Source: Solidesulfovibrio fructosivorans JJ]
Lineage (GTDB): Bacteria; Desulfobacterota; Desulfovibrionia; Desulfovibrionales; Desulfovibrionaceae
Assembly: GCF_000179555.1 (NCBI RefSeq)
Contig: NZ_AECZ01000012.1
Span: 1-64,000 of the forward strand
Reading direction: 5' to 3'
Length of the DNA stretch: 64,000 nucleotides
Below the pieces are notes generated by a model. It had not been told where the DNA came from. It did not search any database and saw only the letters and a program-made list of their open reading frames with translations. Position 1 is the first letter of the stretch; each line of letters starts with the position of its first letter. The position numbers and the translations under genes are program-made. Below are positions 1-8,478 of this stretch, piece by piece.

Positions 1-31
1 GGGGTTCCCGCCCCCCCAGTTCCTCCTCCTC

Positions 32-688
32 CTACTCCGCCGCTTCGGCGGCGGCGCGGCGGCGGTGGCGGATGTATTCGATGATGCCGGGCAGGATGGA
101 GATGAAGATGACGGCGATGATGGCCACGCTGAAGTTGCGTTTGATGAAGGGCAGGTTGCCGAAGAAGTAGCCGACGTAGACGAAGATGCCGACCCAGAGG
201 ATTGCGCCGCCGATGCTGTAGGCCAGGAATTTGGCGTAGGTCATGCGGGCGATGCCGGCGACGAAGGGGGAAAAGGTGCGCACGATGGGCACGAACCGGG
301 CCAGGATGACGGTTTTGCCGCCGTGGCGTTCGTAGAAGGCGTGGGCGCGCAGCAGGTATTCCTTTTTGAAGAACCGCGTTTTTTCACGTTCGAACACGGC
401 CGGGCCGACACGGCGGCCGATCCAGTAGTTGACGTTGTCGCCGAGGAAGGCGGCGGTCACGAGCAGGATGAAGATGATGTTGGGGTTGAGGACTCCCGCG
501 CCGCACAGGGCGCCGGTGGCGAACAGCAGGGAGTCGCCGGGCAGGAACGGGGTGACCACGAGCCCTGTCTCGCAAAAAATGATCATGAAAAGGATGAAAT
601 AGGTCCAGGTGCCGTAATCGGTGGCGATGATGCTCAAGTGTTTGTCGACATGCAGGACGATGTCGACGAGTTGCAGGAGAAAGTCCAT
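32..688 (-). CDS. DedA family inner-membrane protein
   Basis: 218-residue polytopic membrane protein of the DedA/VTT family, whose members are linked to lipid flipping and membrane-potential homeostasis. Seen: Glu40 in a CETG motif and Asp52 in PFLPGDS, matching the acidic pair essential in E. coli DedA proteins. Arg131 and Arg137 lie in the RFVPIVRTFSPFVAG segment, the family's arginine signature. Several hydrophobic segments follow and the tail is short and basic. The frame stays open upstream, but ATG at 688 has AAGGAG eight bases before it, so the upstream part is not coding. Substrate unknown. Confidence 0.92.
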   Translation of the reverse strand: MDFLLQLVDIVLHVDKHLSIIATDYGTWTYFILFMIIFCETGLVVTPFLPGDSLLFATGALCGAGVLNPNIIFILLVTAAFLGDNVNYWIGRRVGPAVFEREKTRFFKKEYLLRAHAFYERHGGKTVILARFVPIVRTFSPFVAGIARMTYAKFLAYSIGGAILWVGIFVYVGYFFGNLPFIKRNFSVAIIAVIFISILPGIIEYIRHRRRAAAEAAE

Positions 689-815
689 GCGGGCTCCTTG
701 TGGCGTAATGGGAGAGGCCCTTGCATAGGCGGGCGGGGGGCGTTTGGCAAGGGTGCCGCGCCTGCCTGCGCGACGGGGCTTTTCAAGGCCCGGGGCGCGC
801 TGTAGGTTGACCGCC

Positions 816-2105
816 ATGCCGCAAAGCGATCCCGCCCATTGTAGCGATGCCGTCCCCGCCGGAACCGGCCGCAGTTTCCGTCTGGTCTGTCCGGCGCGGG
901 ACATTCCCTTGGTCGAGGCGCTGTTGGCCGCGACTGGCCATCGTGGCGCGCCGGAGCCTTTTTCGCCCTGCTGCCGGCGCCTTGCGGACGAGCCCACGCC
1001 GCTGGGGAGTTCGCTGGCCGCCCGGTTCGGCTACATCCATATCCAGGACCGCTCGTCCATGTTGCCGCCGCTGTTGCTCGATCCGCCGGCCGGGGCGCGG
1101 GTGCTCGACATGTGCGCCGCGCCGGGCGGCAAAACCGGGTTTCTGGCCCAGCTTGTGGGGCCGACAGGGTTTGTCCTTGGCAACGAGCCGTCCCCGGACC
1201 GTCTGGCGACGCTGAGACAGACGCTTTTGCGGGAGAATCTGGCCAATACGGCCACCTGCGCCCAGACCGATCTGTCGCCGTTTTTTCCGGAGGGGGCGTT
1301 CACCCACATTCTGCTCGACCCGCCGTGCAGCGGCTGGGGCACGCTGGATAAGAACCCCCAGGCGGCGCGTATCTGGAGCGGGGACAAGGTCGCGCCGCTT
1401 ATCGCCTTGCAGCGAAAGCTTTTGGAAACGGCGGCGCGGCTGCTGGTTCCGGGCGGGCGGCTGCTGTATTCCACCTGCACCACCAATGTCGTGGAAAACG
1501 AGGACCAGACGCGTTTCGCACTGGACCATCTGCCCCTTGCGCCGTTGCCGCTGACGCCCCCGGAGGGATTCGTGTTCGAGGCCCCGCATCGGGACGACGT
1601 CTCGGGCGTGTTACGGGTGGACAGCCGCGCCTCGGCGGCCCAGGGTTTTTACATGGCCCTTTACGAAAAGACCGGCGGCGCTGCGGCGGCCGATGAGGCG
1701 GACGGGGAACTGCCCGGGACGCCGGTGCCGGAAAAGGCGCTTGTCGCGTCCGGCTGCGATCTTGCCGGGCTGCCGCCGGGGAAGGTCATGGCCTTTGGCG
1801 ACAAGGCGTTTTTCCTCCATGCCGGCGCGGCGGCCATTCCGGCCGGGTTGCGCTACCAGGGGCACCAGGTCGGGACGTACCGGGCGGGCGTTTTCCGGCC
1901 CCAGGCCCGGGCGCGGCTATTTCTTTCGCGGGAGGCCCAAGGGGCGGGGTTGAACGAGGAAGCGCTTTGCCGTATCGAGGCTCTCCTGGCCGGCCAAAGC
2001 CTGCCGGCGGGGGATCTGCCGGCGCGGCCGGGTCTTTTTTTTCGCGGCCTGCCGCTGGGGTTTCTCGCCCGCAAGGGCGCGCGGCTCCTGTGGTCGGACA
2101 GGTAA
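816..2105 (+). CDS. RsmB/NSUN-type RNA (cytosine-5) methyltransferase
   Basis: 429-residue SAM-dependent m5C RNA methyltransferase of the RsmB/RsmF/NSUN family, probably acting on rRNA. Seen: SAM-binding DMCAAPGGKTG (~93-103), catalytic DPPCSGWGTLDKNP (~165-178) and YSTCT with the second family cysteine. The C-terminal ~130 residues resemble the extra RNA-binding domain of RsmF-like enzymes rather than the N-terminal NusB domain of RsmB. Start at ATG 816 chosen as the first Met ahead of the conserved region; no strong SD is visible. The next gene begins 20 bp after the stop on the same strand. Confidence 0.88.
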   Translation: MPQSDPAHCSDAVPAGTGRSFRLVCPARDIPLVEALLAATGHRGAPEPFSPCCRRLADEPTPLGSSLAARFGYIHIQDRSSMLPPLLLDPPAGARVLDMCAAPGGKTGFLAQLVGPTGFVLGNEPSPDRLATLRQTLLRENLANTATCAQTDLSPFFPEGAFTHILLDPPCSGWGTLDKNPQAARIWSGDKVAPLIALQRKLLETAARLLVPGGRLLYSTCTTNVVENEDQTRFALDHLPLAPLPLTPPEGFVFEAPHRDDVSGVLRVDSRASAAQGFYMALYEKTGGAAAADEADGELPGTPVPEKALVASGCDLAGLPPGKVMAFGDKAFFLHAGAAAIPAGLRYQGHQVGTYRAGVFRPQARARLFLSREAQGAGLNEEALCRIEALLAGQSLPAGDLPARPGLFFRGLPLGFLARKGARLLWSDR

Positions 2106-2125
2106 CTTTTTTTCCTGGAGGATGC

Positions 2126-2953
2126 ATGCACGGCAGCGATCGCAAACTGGCGCGGCTTTTTCACCCCCGGACCGGCAAGACGGTCATCGCGCCCCTGGAT
2201 CATGGGGTCATGGAGGGGATGCTTTCGGGTCTCGAGGAGCTTTCGCGCCTGATCGAGCTGGTGGGGGAATTTCCCATCCAGGGCGTCGTGCTCAACAAGG
2301 GGGCCATGCGGGCGCACCTTGCCGAGGTGCCGCTTTTCGCCATGGCCGTGGCCCAGCTTTCCGGCGGCACGCGCCACTGCCTGCCGCCCTATGCCCGCAG
2401 CCTCATGTGCGGCGCGGCCGAGGGGCTGCGCCTCGGCGCGGACATGGTGGCGGTGCAGGTCAACATCGCCAACGAGCTCGAGGACCGGATGCTGGCCGAC
2501 ATGGGGGCCATCGTGGACGAGGCCCATGGGCTTGGCGTGCCGGTTCTGGCGCTCATCACGCCCAAGGGCGAGCGGGTGGTCAACGAGAACGACCCGAGCC
2601 TCATCAACCACTGCATCCGGCTCGGGGCCGAGCTTGGCGCGGACATCACGGGCGTGCCGTATTCCGGGGACGCGCGCAGCTTTTCCCGGGCGGTCGGCGC
2701 GTCGAGCGTGCCGGTGGTGGTGACGGGCGGGCCGTCCCGGGCGGAATTCAAGGGCTTTGCGACCATGGTGGCCGAGGCGCTTGCCGCCGGCGCGGCCGGC
2801 ACCTGCATCGGGCGCAACGTCTGGCAGCATCCCAATCCGCGCGAGGCCTTGCGGCGCATCGTGGAGCTCGTGCACGGGACCGAGGAGGTGGAGGCGGTCG
2901 AAGCGGCCGTGGCCGCGGCCCGGGAGGCGCGGCAGGCGGAGGAAGAGGATTGA
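2126..2953 (+). CDS. DhnA-type class I aldolase family protein (ADH-synthase-like)
   Basis: 275 residues, homologous to archaeal-type class I fructose-bisphosphate aldolase and 2-amino-3,7-dideoxy-D-threo-hept-6-ulosonate synthase, which sulfate reducers use for aromatic amino-acid precursors. Seen: APLDHGVMEG near the N terminus, a TIM-barrel pattern, and phosphate-binding VVVTGGPSRAEF and AGTCIGRNVWQ near the C terminus. Odd: where relatives usually have the Schiff-base lysine (pattern D-I-V-K-T-N-Y-T-G-D), this protein reads DITGVPYSGD, with Gly at the Lys position. It may be a diverged paralogue with another activity. ATG 2126 follows CTGGAGG; the overlapping ATG at 2122 is in another frame. 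Confidence 0.8.
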   Translation: MHGSDRKLARLFHPRTGKTVIAPLDHGVMEGMLSGLEELSRLIELVGEFPIQGVVLNKGAMRAHLAEVPLFAMAVAQLSGGTRHCLPPYARSLMCGAAEGLRLGADMVAVQVNIANELEDRMLADMGAIVDEAHGLGVPVLALITPKGERVVNENDPSLINHCIRLGAELGADITGVPYSGDARSFSRAVGASSVPVVVTGGPSRAEFKGFATMVAEALAAGAAGTCIGRNVWQHPNPREALRRIVELVHGTEEVEAVEAAVAAAREARQAEEED

Positions 2954-2962
2954 ACGGCTGAT

Positions 2963-3003
2963 GCGAGAGGGGAAACCCTTTTCACAGGGTTCTCCCCTCT
3001 CGC
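2963..3003 (+). repeat. Type A intergenic hairpin, copy 1
   Basis: Long inverted repeat with arms starting GCGAGAGGGG and ending CCCCTCTCGC, followed by a conserved flank like CTCCCCTTCCTAAA. It sits between convergent genes. No U-run follows the stem; the T-tract is in the loop. Same family as 22923, 27069, 43331 (inverted) and, diverged, 60575. Confidence 0.75.
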
Positions 3004-3038
3004 GCGCTCCCCTTCCTAAATCTTACGATGGGATAGAG

Positions 3039-5147
3039 TCACTTCGTGGCTTTGATGACCACCAGCGTCACGTCGTCCTCCAGGTGCGCGCCGGCCTTGA
3101 ATTCCTTGAGGTCCGCCACCAGCGCGTTGACGATGGCCGAGGCCGGCCGGTGGGCCTCCCGGCGCACGATCTCCTCGATGCGCTCCTTGCCGTACATGGC
3201 GTCCTCGCCGTTTCGGGCCTCGTGGATGCCGTCCGTGAAAAGCACCAGCACCTGTCCGGGGGCCAGCCACGGCCGCCGCGACTCCTCGTAGCGCCAGTCG
3301 GCCATGGCCCCGAGCGGAATGCCGTTGCCCATGAGCTGGTCGAAGGAATCCGTGGCCGGGTCGTAGAGCAGGCCCGGATCGTGCCCGGCCCGGCACCAGA
3401 CGAGTTCGTGGGCGGTCTTGTCCAGGCGCAGGAAAAACAGCGTGATGAACCGGCCCGTCATCTGCGTGTCCTGGCACAGCAGGTCGTTGACCTCGGTCAA
3501 AAGGGCCCCGGGACCGGGGCGGTCGATGGCCCGGCCGCGCAAAAGCGCCCGGCCCGTGGCCATGAAAAGCGCCGCCGACACGCCGTGCCCGGTCACGTCG
3601 CCGACCACGATGTCGGCATGGGCCGCGTCGTCCTGGGCGAATTCCAGAAAATCGAAATAGTCGCCGCCGGTCTCGTCGCAGTAGAGGCTCAGCGCCGCCA
3701 CATCCATGCCGTCCATGGTCGGCGGCCGGCCCGGCAGCAGGTTTTGCTGCACCTCCATGGCGAGGGACATGTCGTGTTTGAGCTTCACCCGTTCGAGCAG
3801 CTGGGGAGCCATCTCGTTGAACGCCCGGCCGAGGTCGCCCAGTTCGTCGCTGCCCCGCGCCGGCACCTGGGCCGTAAAATCCCCGGTGGCGAGCCTTTCC
3901 GCCGCCGCCGCCAGTTCCTTGACCGGCCGGGTGACGGTCTTAGACGCGGACAGGGCGATGCCGACCACCACGCCCACGGCCGCCAGCACGAACCAGCCGA
4001 TATCCTTGAGCAGGCCGTCGATCGCGGACAGCACGCGGTGTTCGGCCCGTTTGGCGTCGTTGATCACCACCGATCGGGGCGCGGCCAGGGCCACGGCCAG
4101 TTGTTTGTCGCGAATGGGCGCGTAGGCGAAAAGCGTGTCCCGGCCCTTGTACTCGAGCCGCTGTACTCCGGACCGGCCCGCTTCCAGGTCGGCGATGACG
4201 GCGGCCAGGGCGTCTCCCTGGGGCGAGTCGATGCGTTCGAGCTCCACCGGCGCGGTCCAGTCCTTGGTTTTTTGGATATAGTCGCGGCGGGCCACGATCA
4301 CGAGTTCCGGCTGGCCGGAAACGGTCTTCCGGCTGACCGAAACCACCATGGACTGCATGGCGTCGCCCCAGGCGGTGGACAGGTCGCTTTCGAGGAACAG
4401 GTCGCCCATGGAAATGTCCAGGCCGGCGACGCCGAGCACCTTTCCGCTCGGCGCGCGCAGGGCCAGGGCCATGGTGGCCAGCACCTGGCGCGTGACGGCG
4501 TCGGTCATGATGTCCCAGGTGATGCCGTGCGACGTGGCCGCGTTTTGATACCAGGCCCGGCGGCGGGGATCGTAGTCCGCCGGATAGCCGCCATGGCCGG
4601 GATAGGCGCAGTGCAGCCCCGAGGCCAGACCCACGTAGCCAAAAAGCATGAGCTTTTTGTGGCGCGCGAAAAGGGTGCGGTAAAAGGGCAGCATGTCGGA
4701 GAGCGCCTGCATCTGCGGCAGGGCTTGCTCGCGCGTGAGCCCGGGGGGGAGGTGGAAGGCCAGGGCGTCGTAGCTGGCCGAAACGTTCGTGCCGGGAATC
4801 TCGGTCAGGGTGGCCTTGGGCACGACCCCGGCGTCGAAATCCTTGTCCAGATACAGGGGGGGGACGGGCTTTTCCCAGGCGGCTTCCCGCAGGTCCCGGG
4901 CGGCCTCGTTCGCGGTCAACGCCAGGGAGGTTTGCAGGAGGTCGAGGGTGTCGGCGCAGTTTTCGCCCAGCATGTCGGCGGTCTGGCGCAGCTCCTTGCC
5001 GGCGCTGACTTCCAGGGCCATGGCCGCGCGTTCGGAAAGCTCATGGCCCAGCCGGTCCGTCTGCCGCCAGGCGTAAAACCCCAGGGCGCACAGGGGCGTG
5101 ACGACCATCACGAGCAGGAATACACAGAATTTCGAACGGATTCGCAT
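3039..5147 (-). CDS. Membrane Cache-HAMP-SpoIIE (PP2C) serine phosphatase 1
   Basis: 702 residues. An N-terminal membrane segment (~6-26) is followed by a large periplasmic dCache-like sensor with YDPRRRAWYQNA and GVAGLDISMGDL, a second membrane segment (~375-397), HAMP (TVTRPVKELAAAAERL) and a C-terminal SpoIIE/PP2C phosphatase. Phosphatase metal-site motifs are DETGGDYFDF, VVGDVTGHGVSAALFMA and VLFTDGIHEARN, ending in LEDDVTLVVIK. Such proteins dephosphorylate anti-sigma-factor antagonists in partner-switching circuits; no STAS or anti-sigma gene is adjacent. ATG 5147 follows GGGGAG. Paralogue of the gene at 60872. Confidence 0.9.
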   Translation of the reverse strand: MRIRSKFCVFLLVMVVTPLCALGFYAWRQTDRLGHELSERAAMALEVSAGKELRQTADMLGENCADTLDLLQTSLALTANEAARDLREAAWEKPVPPLYLDKDFDAGVVPKATLTEIPGTNVSASYDALAFHLPPGLTREQALPQMQALSDMLPFYRTLFARHKKLMLFGYVGLASGLHCAYPGHGGYPADYDPRRRAWYQNAATSHGITWDIMTDAVTRQVLATMALALRAPSGKVLGVAGLDISMGDLFLESDLSTAWGDAMQSMVVSVSRKTVSGQPELVIVARRDYIQKTKDWTAPVELERIDSPQGDALAAVIADLEAGRSGVQRLEYKGRDTLFAYAPIRDKQLAVALAAPRSVVINDAKRAEHRVLSAIDGLLKDIGWFVLAAVGVVVGIALSASKTVTRPVKELAAAAERLATGDFTAQVPARGSDELGDLGRAFNEMAPQLLERVKLKHDMSLAMEVQQNLLPGRPPTMDGMDVAALSLYCDETGGDYFDFLEFAQDDAAHADIVVGDVTGHGVSAALFMATGRALLRGRAIDRPGPGALLTEVNDLLCQDTQMTGRFITLFFLRLDKTAHELVWCRAGHDPGLLYDPATDSFDQLMGNGIPLGAMADWRYEESRRPWLAPGQVLVLFTDGIHEARNGEDAMYGKERIEEIVRREAHRPASAIVNALVADLKEFKAGAHLEDDVTLVVIKATK

Positions 5148-5224
5148 GTGCCGCTCCCCGGGTCGCGGTTGCCGCGCTCCTCCGCATGCCCTTTTCCCGG
5201 CGGGCATGGCGGCGGCAAAAACGA

Positions 5225-7072
5225 TCAGTCTTCTTCTTTGAGCTTCTTAAGCGTCTTGGAGTAGGCCGTAAAGACATGCTGGCGGCCGAGCATGCCGAGC
5301 ACCGCGTTGGGCTTGTCCAAGGCGACCACGGGCAACTGGGAAAGCTCCGTTTCGATGAAAAGCATCACCGCGTCGTACAGCGACATGTCCGGATGGATGA
5401 CCACCAGCGGCCTGGTCAGCTCGCCGACCAGGACCAGGTCGTGCAGGCATTCCTCGAACAGCACGTTGCGCACGTCCTGCAGGGCCAGGATGCCGGTGAG
5501 CGTCCCCTCGTGGTTTTTCACCGGAAAGACCATGGCGCTCGTGCCGGAGATGATGTGGGCCAGGGCTTTCAAGGTGACGCTCTCCTCGAGGATGGTGGTG
5601 CGGCTCGGGGTGAAGACGCTCGAAACCGGCACGCCCTCGAGGATGTTGTTGGTGGCGTCGGAGACGTGGGCCGGGGAGGCGAACTTGTTGTCCACCTGGT
5701 TTTCGTAGAGGTGGATGTCGTCGCAAAGGACCAGGGCGATGGCCGAGCACAGCATGAGCGGCGCGAGCAGGCCGTAGCCCTGGGTGATCTCGCAGACCAT
5801 GATCAGCGGGCCGATGGGGGCGTGGGCCACGCCGGCGAAAAAGGTGGCCATGCCGACCATGGTGTAGCCGCCGGGCTGGGACACGATGTCCGGGCGCAGC
5901 CAGTGACCGGCCTGCCCCACGATGCCGCCCGCCGCGCCGCCCAGAAACAGGGCCGGGGCGAACATGCCGCCGGAAAGTCCCGAGCCCATGGTAAGCGAGG
6001 TGGCCAGCACCTTGCCGAAGAAAAGCCCGACCAGAAACGTCAGCCCGATCTGCCCGTTGACCGACAGCTCCAGCCAGCCGTAACCGCCGCCGAGCAGTTG
6101 CGGGTAGTACATGCCCAAAATGCCCATGCCGAGCCCACCGAGCACCATGGACGGCGTCCAGCCGAAGCGTTCCTGGATTTTTCCGAACACCTTGAACTTC
6201 ATGAAGAAGAACGTGCCGAGGAAAAAACGGGCCCCAAGCGAGACGACAACGGCCAGGACCAGGTAGAACGGCAGTTCCATGGGGTTGTCGAACACATAGC
6301 GCGGCGTCTGGAGGATCGGGGCCACGCCGAAGAAAAAGGAGAAGAGCGTGTGGGCGACCACGGACGAGACAACGGCGGGCAGCAGCGCTTCGGCCTCGAA
6401 GTCCTCGGAATAGAGCACTTCCACGGCGGTGATGGCGCCGCCGAGGGGGGCGCGGAAAATGGCCCCGAGGCCGCCGGCCGCCCCGGCCAGCAGCAGGATG
6501 CGGCGCTGGCGGGTGGTCAGATGCAGCAGCCGGGCCAGAAACGAGCCCAGGCCCGCGCCGAGCTGGGAGATGGGACCTTCCTGGCCGGCCGAGCCGCCCG
6601 AGGCGATGGTGCAGATGGCCGTGGCGCCTTTGATGATCGGCACGAGCGGGCGGATGATGCCGGATTTTTTGTGGAAAGCCCTGATCATGGCATCGGTGCC
6701 GTCGGTGACGCCGCTCATGGCCTCGGGAATGAATTTGGTCGCCAGCAGGCCGGTAATGAGCCCCACGCTGGTGGTGAAGACCGGGATGAGCCAGGGACGG
6801 TAGGGGCCGGGCAGGGTCTGCTCTATGGCCTCGCCGGCCGGGTGGGGCAGGGACAGCCCGGCCAGACTCACCTGGAGGAAGTTTTGCAGTTTGTCGAGGC
6901 CGAGGAAAAACAGCACGGCCAGGGTGCCGGAGCCAAGGCCGGCGACGACCCCGAGCACCAGCCAGCGCATGAGGCTGATGCGGTTGTAGCGGCGGGTGAG
7001 GCTTCGCCAGAAAACGCGGGGTCTGCGAAAGATCGAGGGAGCGATTTTTTTCTGCGGTGGCGTGGGTTCCAT
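5225..7072 (-). CDS. ClC-family chloride channel/antiporter with CBS pair
   Basis: 615 residues: a ClC membrane core (~35-435) plus two C-terminal CBS domains (~455-610). Seen: SGGSAGQEGPISQ, the selectivity-filter loop keeping the gating glutamate (usual GREGP, here GQEGP), and SGLSGGMFAPALFLGG for the second filter loop. CBS domains in such proteins bind adenine nucleotides and gate transport. The frame extends far upstream inside ribF; ATG 7072, 14 bp after the ribF stop, is chosen although its SD is poor, so translation may be coupled to ribF. Confidence 0.9.
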   Translation of the reverse strand: MEPTPPQKKIAPSIFRRPRVFWRSLTRRYNRISLMRWLVLGVVAGLGSGTLAVLFFLGLDKLQNFLQVSLAGLSLPHPAGEAIEQTLPGPYRPWLIPVFTTSVGLITGLLATKFIPEAMSGVTDGTDAMIRAFHKKSGIIRPLVPIIKGATAICTIASGGSAGQEGPISQLGAGLGSFLARLLHLTTRQRRILLLAGAAGGLGAIFRAPLGGAITAVEVLYSEDFEAEALLPAVVSSVVAHTLFSFFFGVAPILQTPRYVFDNPMELPFYLVLAVVVSLGARFFLGTFFFMKFKVFGKIQERFGWTPSMVLGGLGMGILGMYYPQLLGGGYGWLELSVNGQIGLTFLVGLFFGKVLATSLTMGSGLSGGMFAPALFLGGAAGGIVGQAGHWLRPDIVSQPGGYTMVGMATFFAGVAHAPIGPLIMVCEITQGYGLLAPLMLCSAIALVLCDDIHLYENQVDNKFASPAHVSDATNNILEGVPVSSVFTPSRTTILEESVTLKALAHIISGTSAMVFPVKNHEGTLTGILALQDVRNVLFEECLHDLVLVGELTRPLVVIHPDMSLYDAVMLFIETELSQLPVVALDKPNAVLGMLGRQHVFTAYSKTLKKLKEED

Positions 7073-7086
7073 GGTGCGGCTTTGGG

Positions 7087-8025
7087 TCAGGGCCTTGCAT
7101 CGGGCGCGGCCAGGATCATCCGGGCCAGGCCGATGTCTTCCCGTATGCGGGCGGCCAGTTCGTCGGGACCGGAGAATTTTTTCTCGGAGCGGATGCGCTG
7201 CACGAAATGGACCCTGATGGGCTCTCCGTAAATCTTGCCTTTGAAATCGAGGACGTGGGCTTCGACGGACATCTCGAATTCCCCGAAGGTGGGGTTCTTG
7301 CCGATGTTGGCCACGCCCGGCCGGATGACGCCGCCGAACTCGACCCAGACCGCGTAGACGCCGGTCAGGGGTACGAGTTCGTCCTTGAAGGACAGGTTGG
7401 CGGTGGGAAAGCCGAGCTTGCGGCCGCGTTTCTGGCCGTGGGCGACCAGGCCGCGCACCTGGTGGAAGCGGCCGAGCAGGGGGCGCGCGTCCCAGACCTT
7501 GCCGGCCTGGACCATGTCGCGGATGCGGGTGGAGGAGACCACCGCGCCGTTTATGATGACCGGGTCGAGGCGTTCGACGGTAAAGCCCAGGTTTTGGCCG
7601 AGGGCGGTGAGCAGATCGAAGTTGCCGCGCCGGCCTTTGCCGAAGGCGTAATCGTAGCCGATGACGAGGTGGCGCAGGCTGAGTCCTTCGACCAGGGCCT
7701 CGCGCACGAAGTCCTCGGGCTCGCGGGCGGCCACTTCGCGGGTAAACGGCAGGACCACGGCCACCTGTATTCCCTGGGCCTCGATGCATTCGAGTTTTTG
7801 CTCGGTCGAGGTGATGGCCGGCGGGGCGGCGCTGCCGAGCAGCACCTGCCGGGGGTGGGGATCGAAGGTCAAAGCGACGCTGACCAGGGAGGCGGCGGCG
7901 GCCCGGTCGCACACACGCTGGAGCAGCTTGGCGTGGCCCATATGCACGCCGTCGAAATTACCGATGGTCAGGCATACGCCGTTTAAGGCGTCGTGGATGT
8001 CCGCGATGCGGGTAACGACAATCAT
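7087..8025 (-). CDS. ribF: Bifunctional riboflavin kinase/FAD synthetase
   Basis: 312 residues. Converts riboflavin to FMN and then FAD in the cytoplasm. Seen: N-terminal FAD-synthetase nucleotidyltransferase domain with IGNFDGVHMGHAKLL (~17-31) and SSTRIRDMVQAGKV (~160-173), and C-terminal riboflavin kinase domain with GRKLGFPTANLSF (~190-202) and a PGVANIGKNPTFG segment. Length is typical. ATG 8025 is the first Met before the conserved domain; SD weak. First gene of a ribF-clc pair. An intergenic gap and a divergent tRNA-Leu lie upstream. Confidence 0.93.
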   Translation of the reverse strand: MIVVTRIADIHDALNGVCLTIGNFDGVHMGHAKLLQRVCDRAAAASLVSVALTFDPHPRQVLLGSAAPPAITSTEQKLECIEAQGIQVAVVLPFTREVAAREPEDFVREALVEGLSLRHLVIGYDYAFGKGRRGNFDLLTALGQNLGFTVERLDPVIINGAVVSSTRIRDMVQAGKVWDARPLLGRFHQVRGLVAHGQKRGRKLGFPTANLSFKDELVPLTGVYAVWVEFGGVIRPGVANIGKNPTFGEFEMSVEAHVLDFKGKIYGEPIRVHFVQRIRSEKKFSGPDELAARIREDIGLARMILAAPDARP

Positions 8026-8201
8026 GGGGTGGTCCGGCGGGCGGTTGTGGTTGCGCCTCGCCCGCGGCACGTCTGGTGCTACCTTAAAAGAGAGGCGGCT
8101 TCAACCGGGGAGATTTTGGGCTTCGAACAAAAAAAAGCGGGCAAACGCGATTTTTTACTTGCCAAGACCGGCCCGCTTTTATAAAAGCTGTCTTCCGCAC
8201 T

Positions 8202-8288
8202 GCCGAAGTGGTGGAATTGGTAGACACGCTAGGTTCAGGGTCTAGTTCCCGCAAGGGAGTGGGAGTTCGAGTCTCCCCTTCGGCACCA
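8202..8288 (+). tRNA. tRNA-Leu (CAG)
   Basis: 87-nt class II tRNA. Acceptor GCCGAAG pairs with CTTCGGC, CCA is encoded, the anticodon loop TTCAGGG gives CAG, the variable arm is long (TTCCCGCAAGGGA), and GGTTCGA-type T-arm sequence is present. An AT-rich island begins just downstream. Confidence 0.96.
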
Positions 8289-8295
8289 AGATTTC

Positions 8296-8329
8296 AAAGG
8301 GTTCAAGCTGTGATGGCTTGAACCCTTTT
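8296..8329 (+). terminator. Intrinsic terminator after tRNA-Leu
   Basis: Stem AAAGGGTTCAAGC / GCTTGAACCCTTTT with a 7-nt loop, followed by a T-rich tract, 8 nt beyond the CCA end. Confidence 0.85.
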
Positions 8330-8478
8330 ATCTTTTTCAGGGGTAAGAGACGGCCGGCAATCGCCCCCCAGCGTTGAAACCTTTTCAATGATAGAAGCTG
8401 GGATCTGGTGCAAGGCGTTGGTACAAAAATACCAACTGCGGGAGGCCCCTATGTGGGATTCCCAATAGCGAACGGAAT

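Noticed and set aside
2757-5264. 835-codon plus-strand open frame
   Set aside because: It is antisense to phosphatase 1, lacks an SD and domain, and arises from GC-rich codon bias. The same applies to long antisense frames at 5186-7231, 17728-20019, 19883-21355, 46741-48675, 51829-54576 and 54639-56618.
7073-7912. N-terminal extension of the ClC protein to 895 residues
   Set aside because: This part overlaps ribF in another frame and looks Arg/Pro-rich and non-coding; ATG 7072 fits the domain start.
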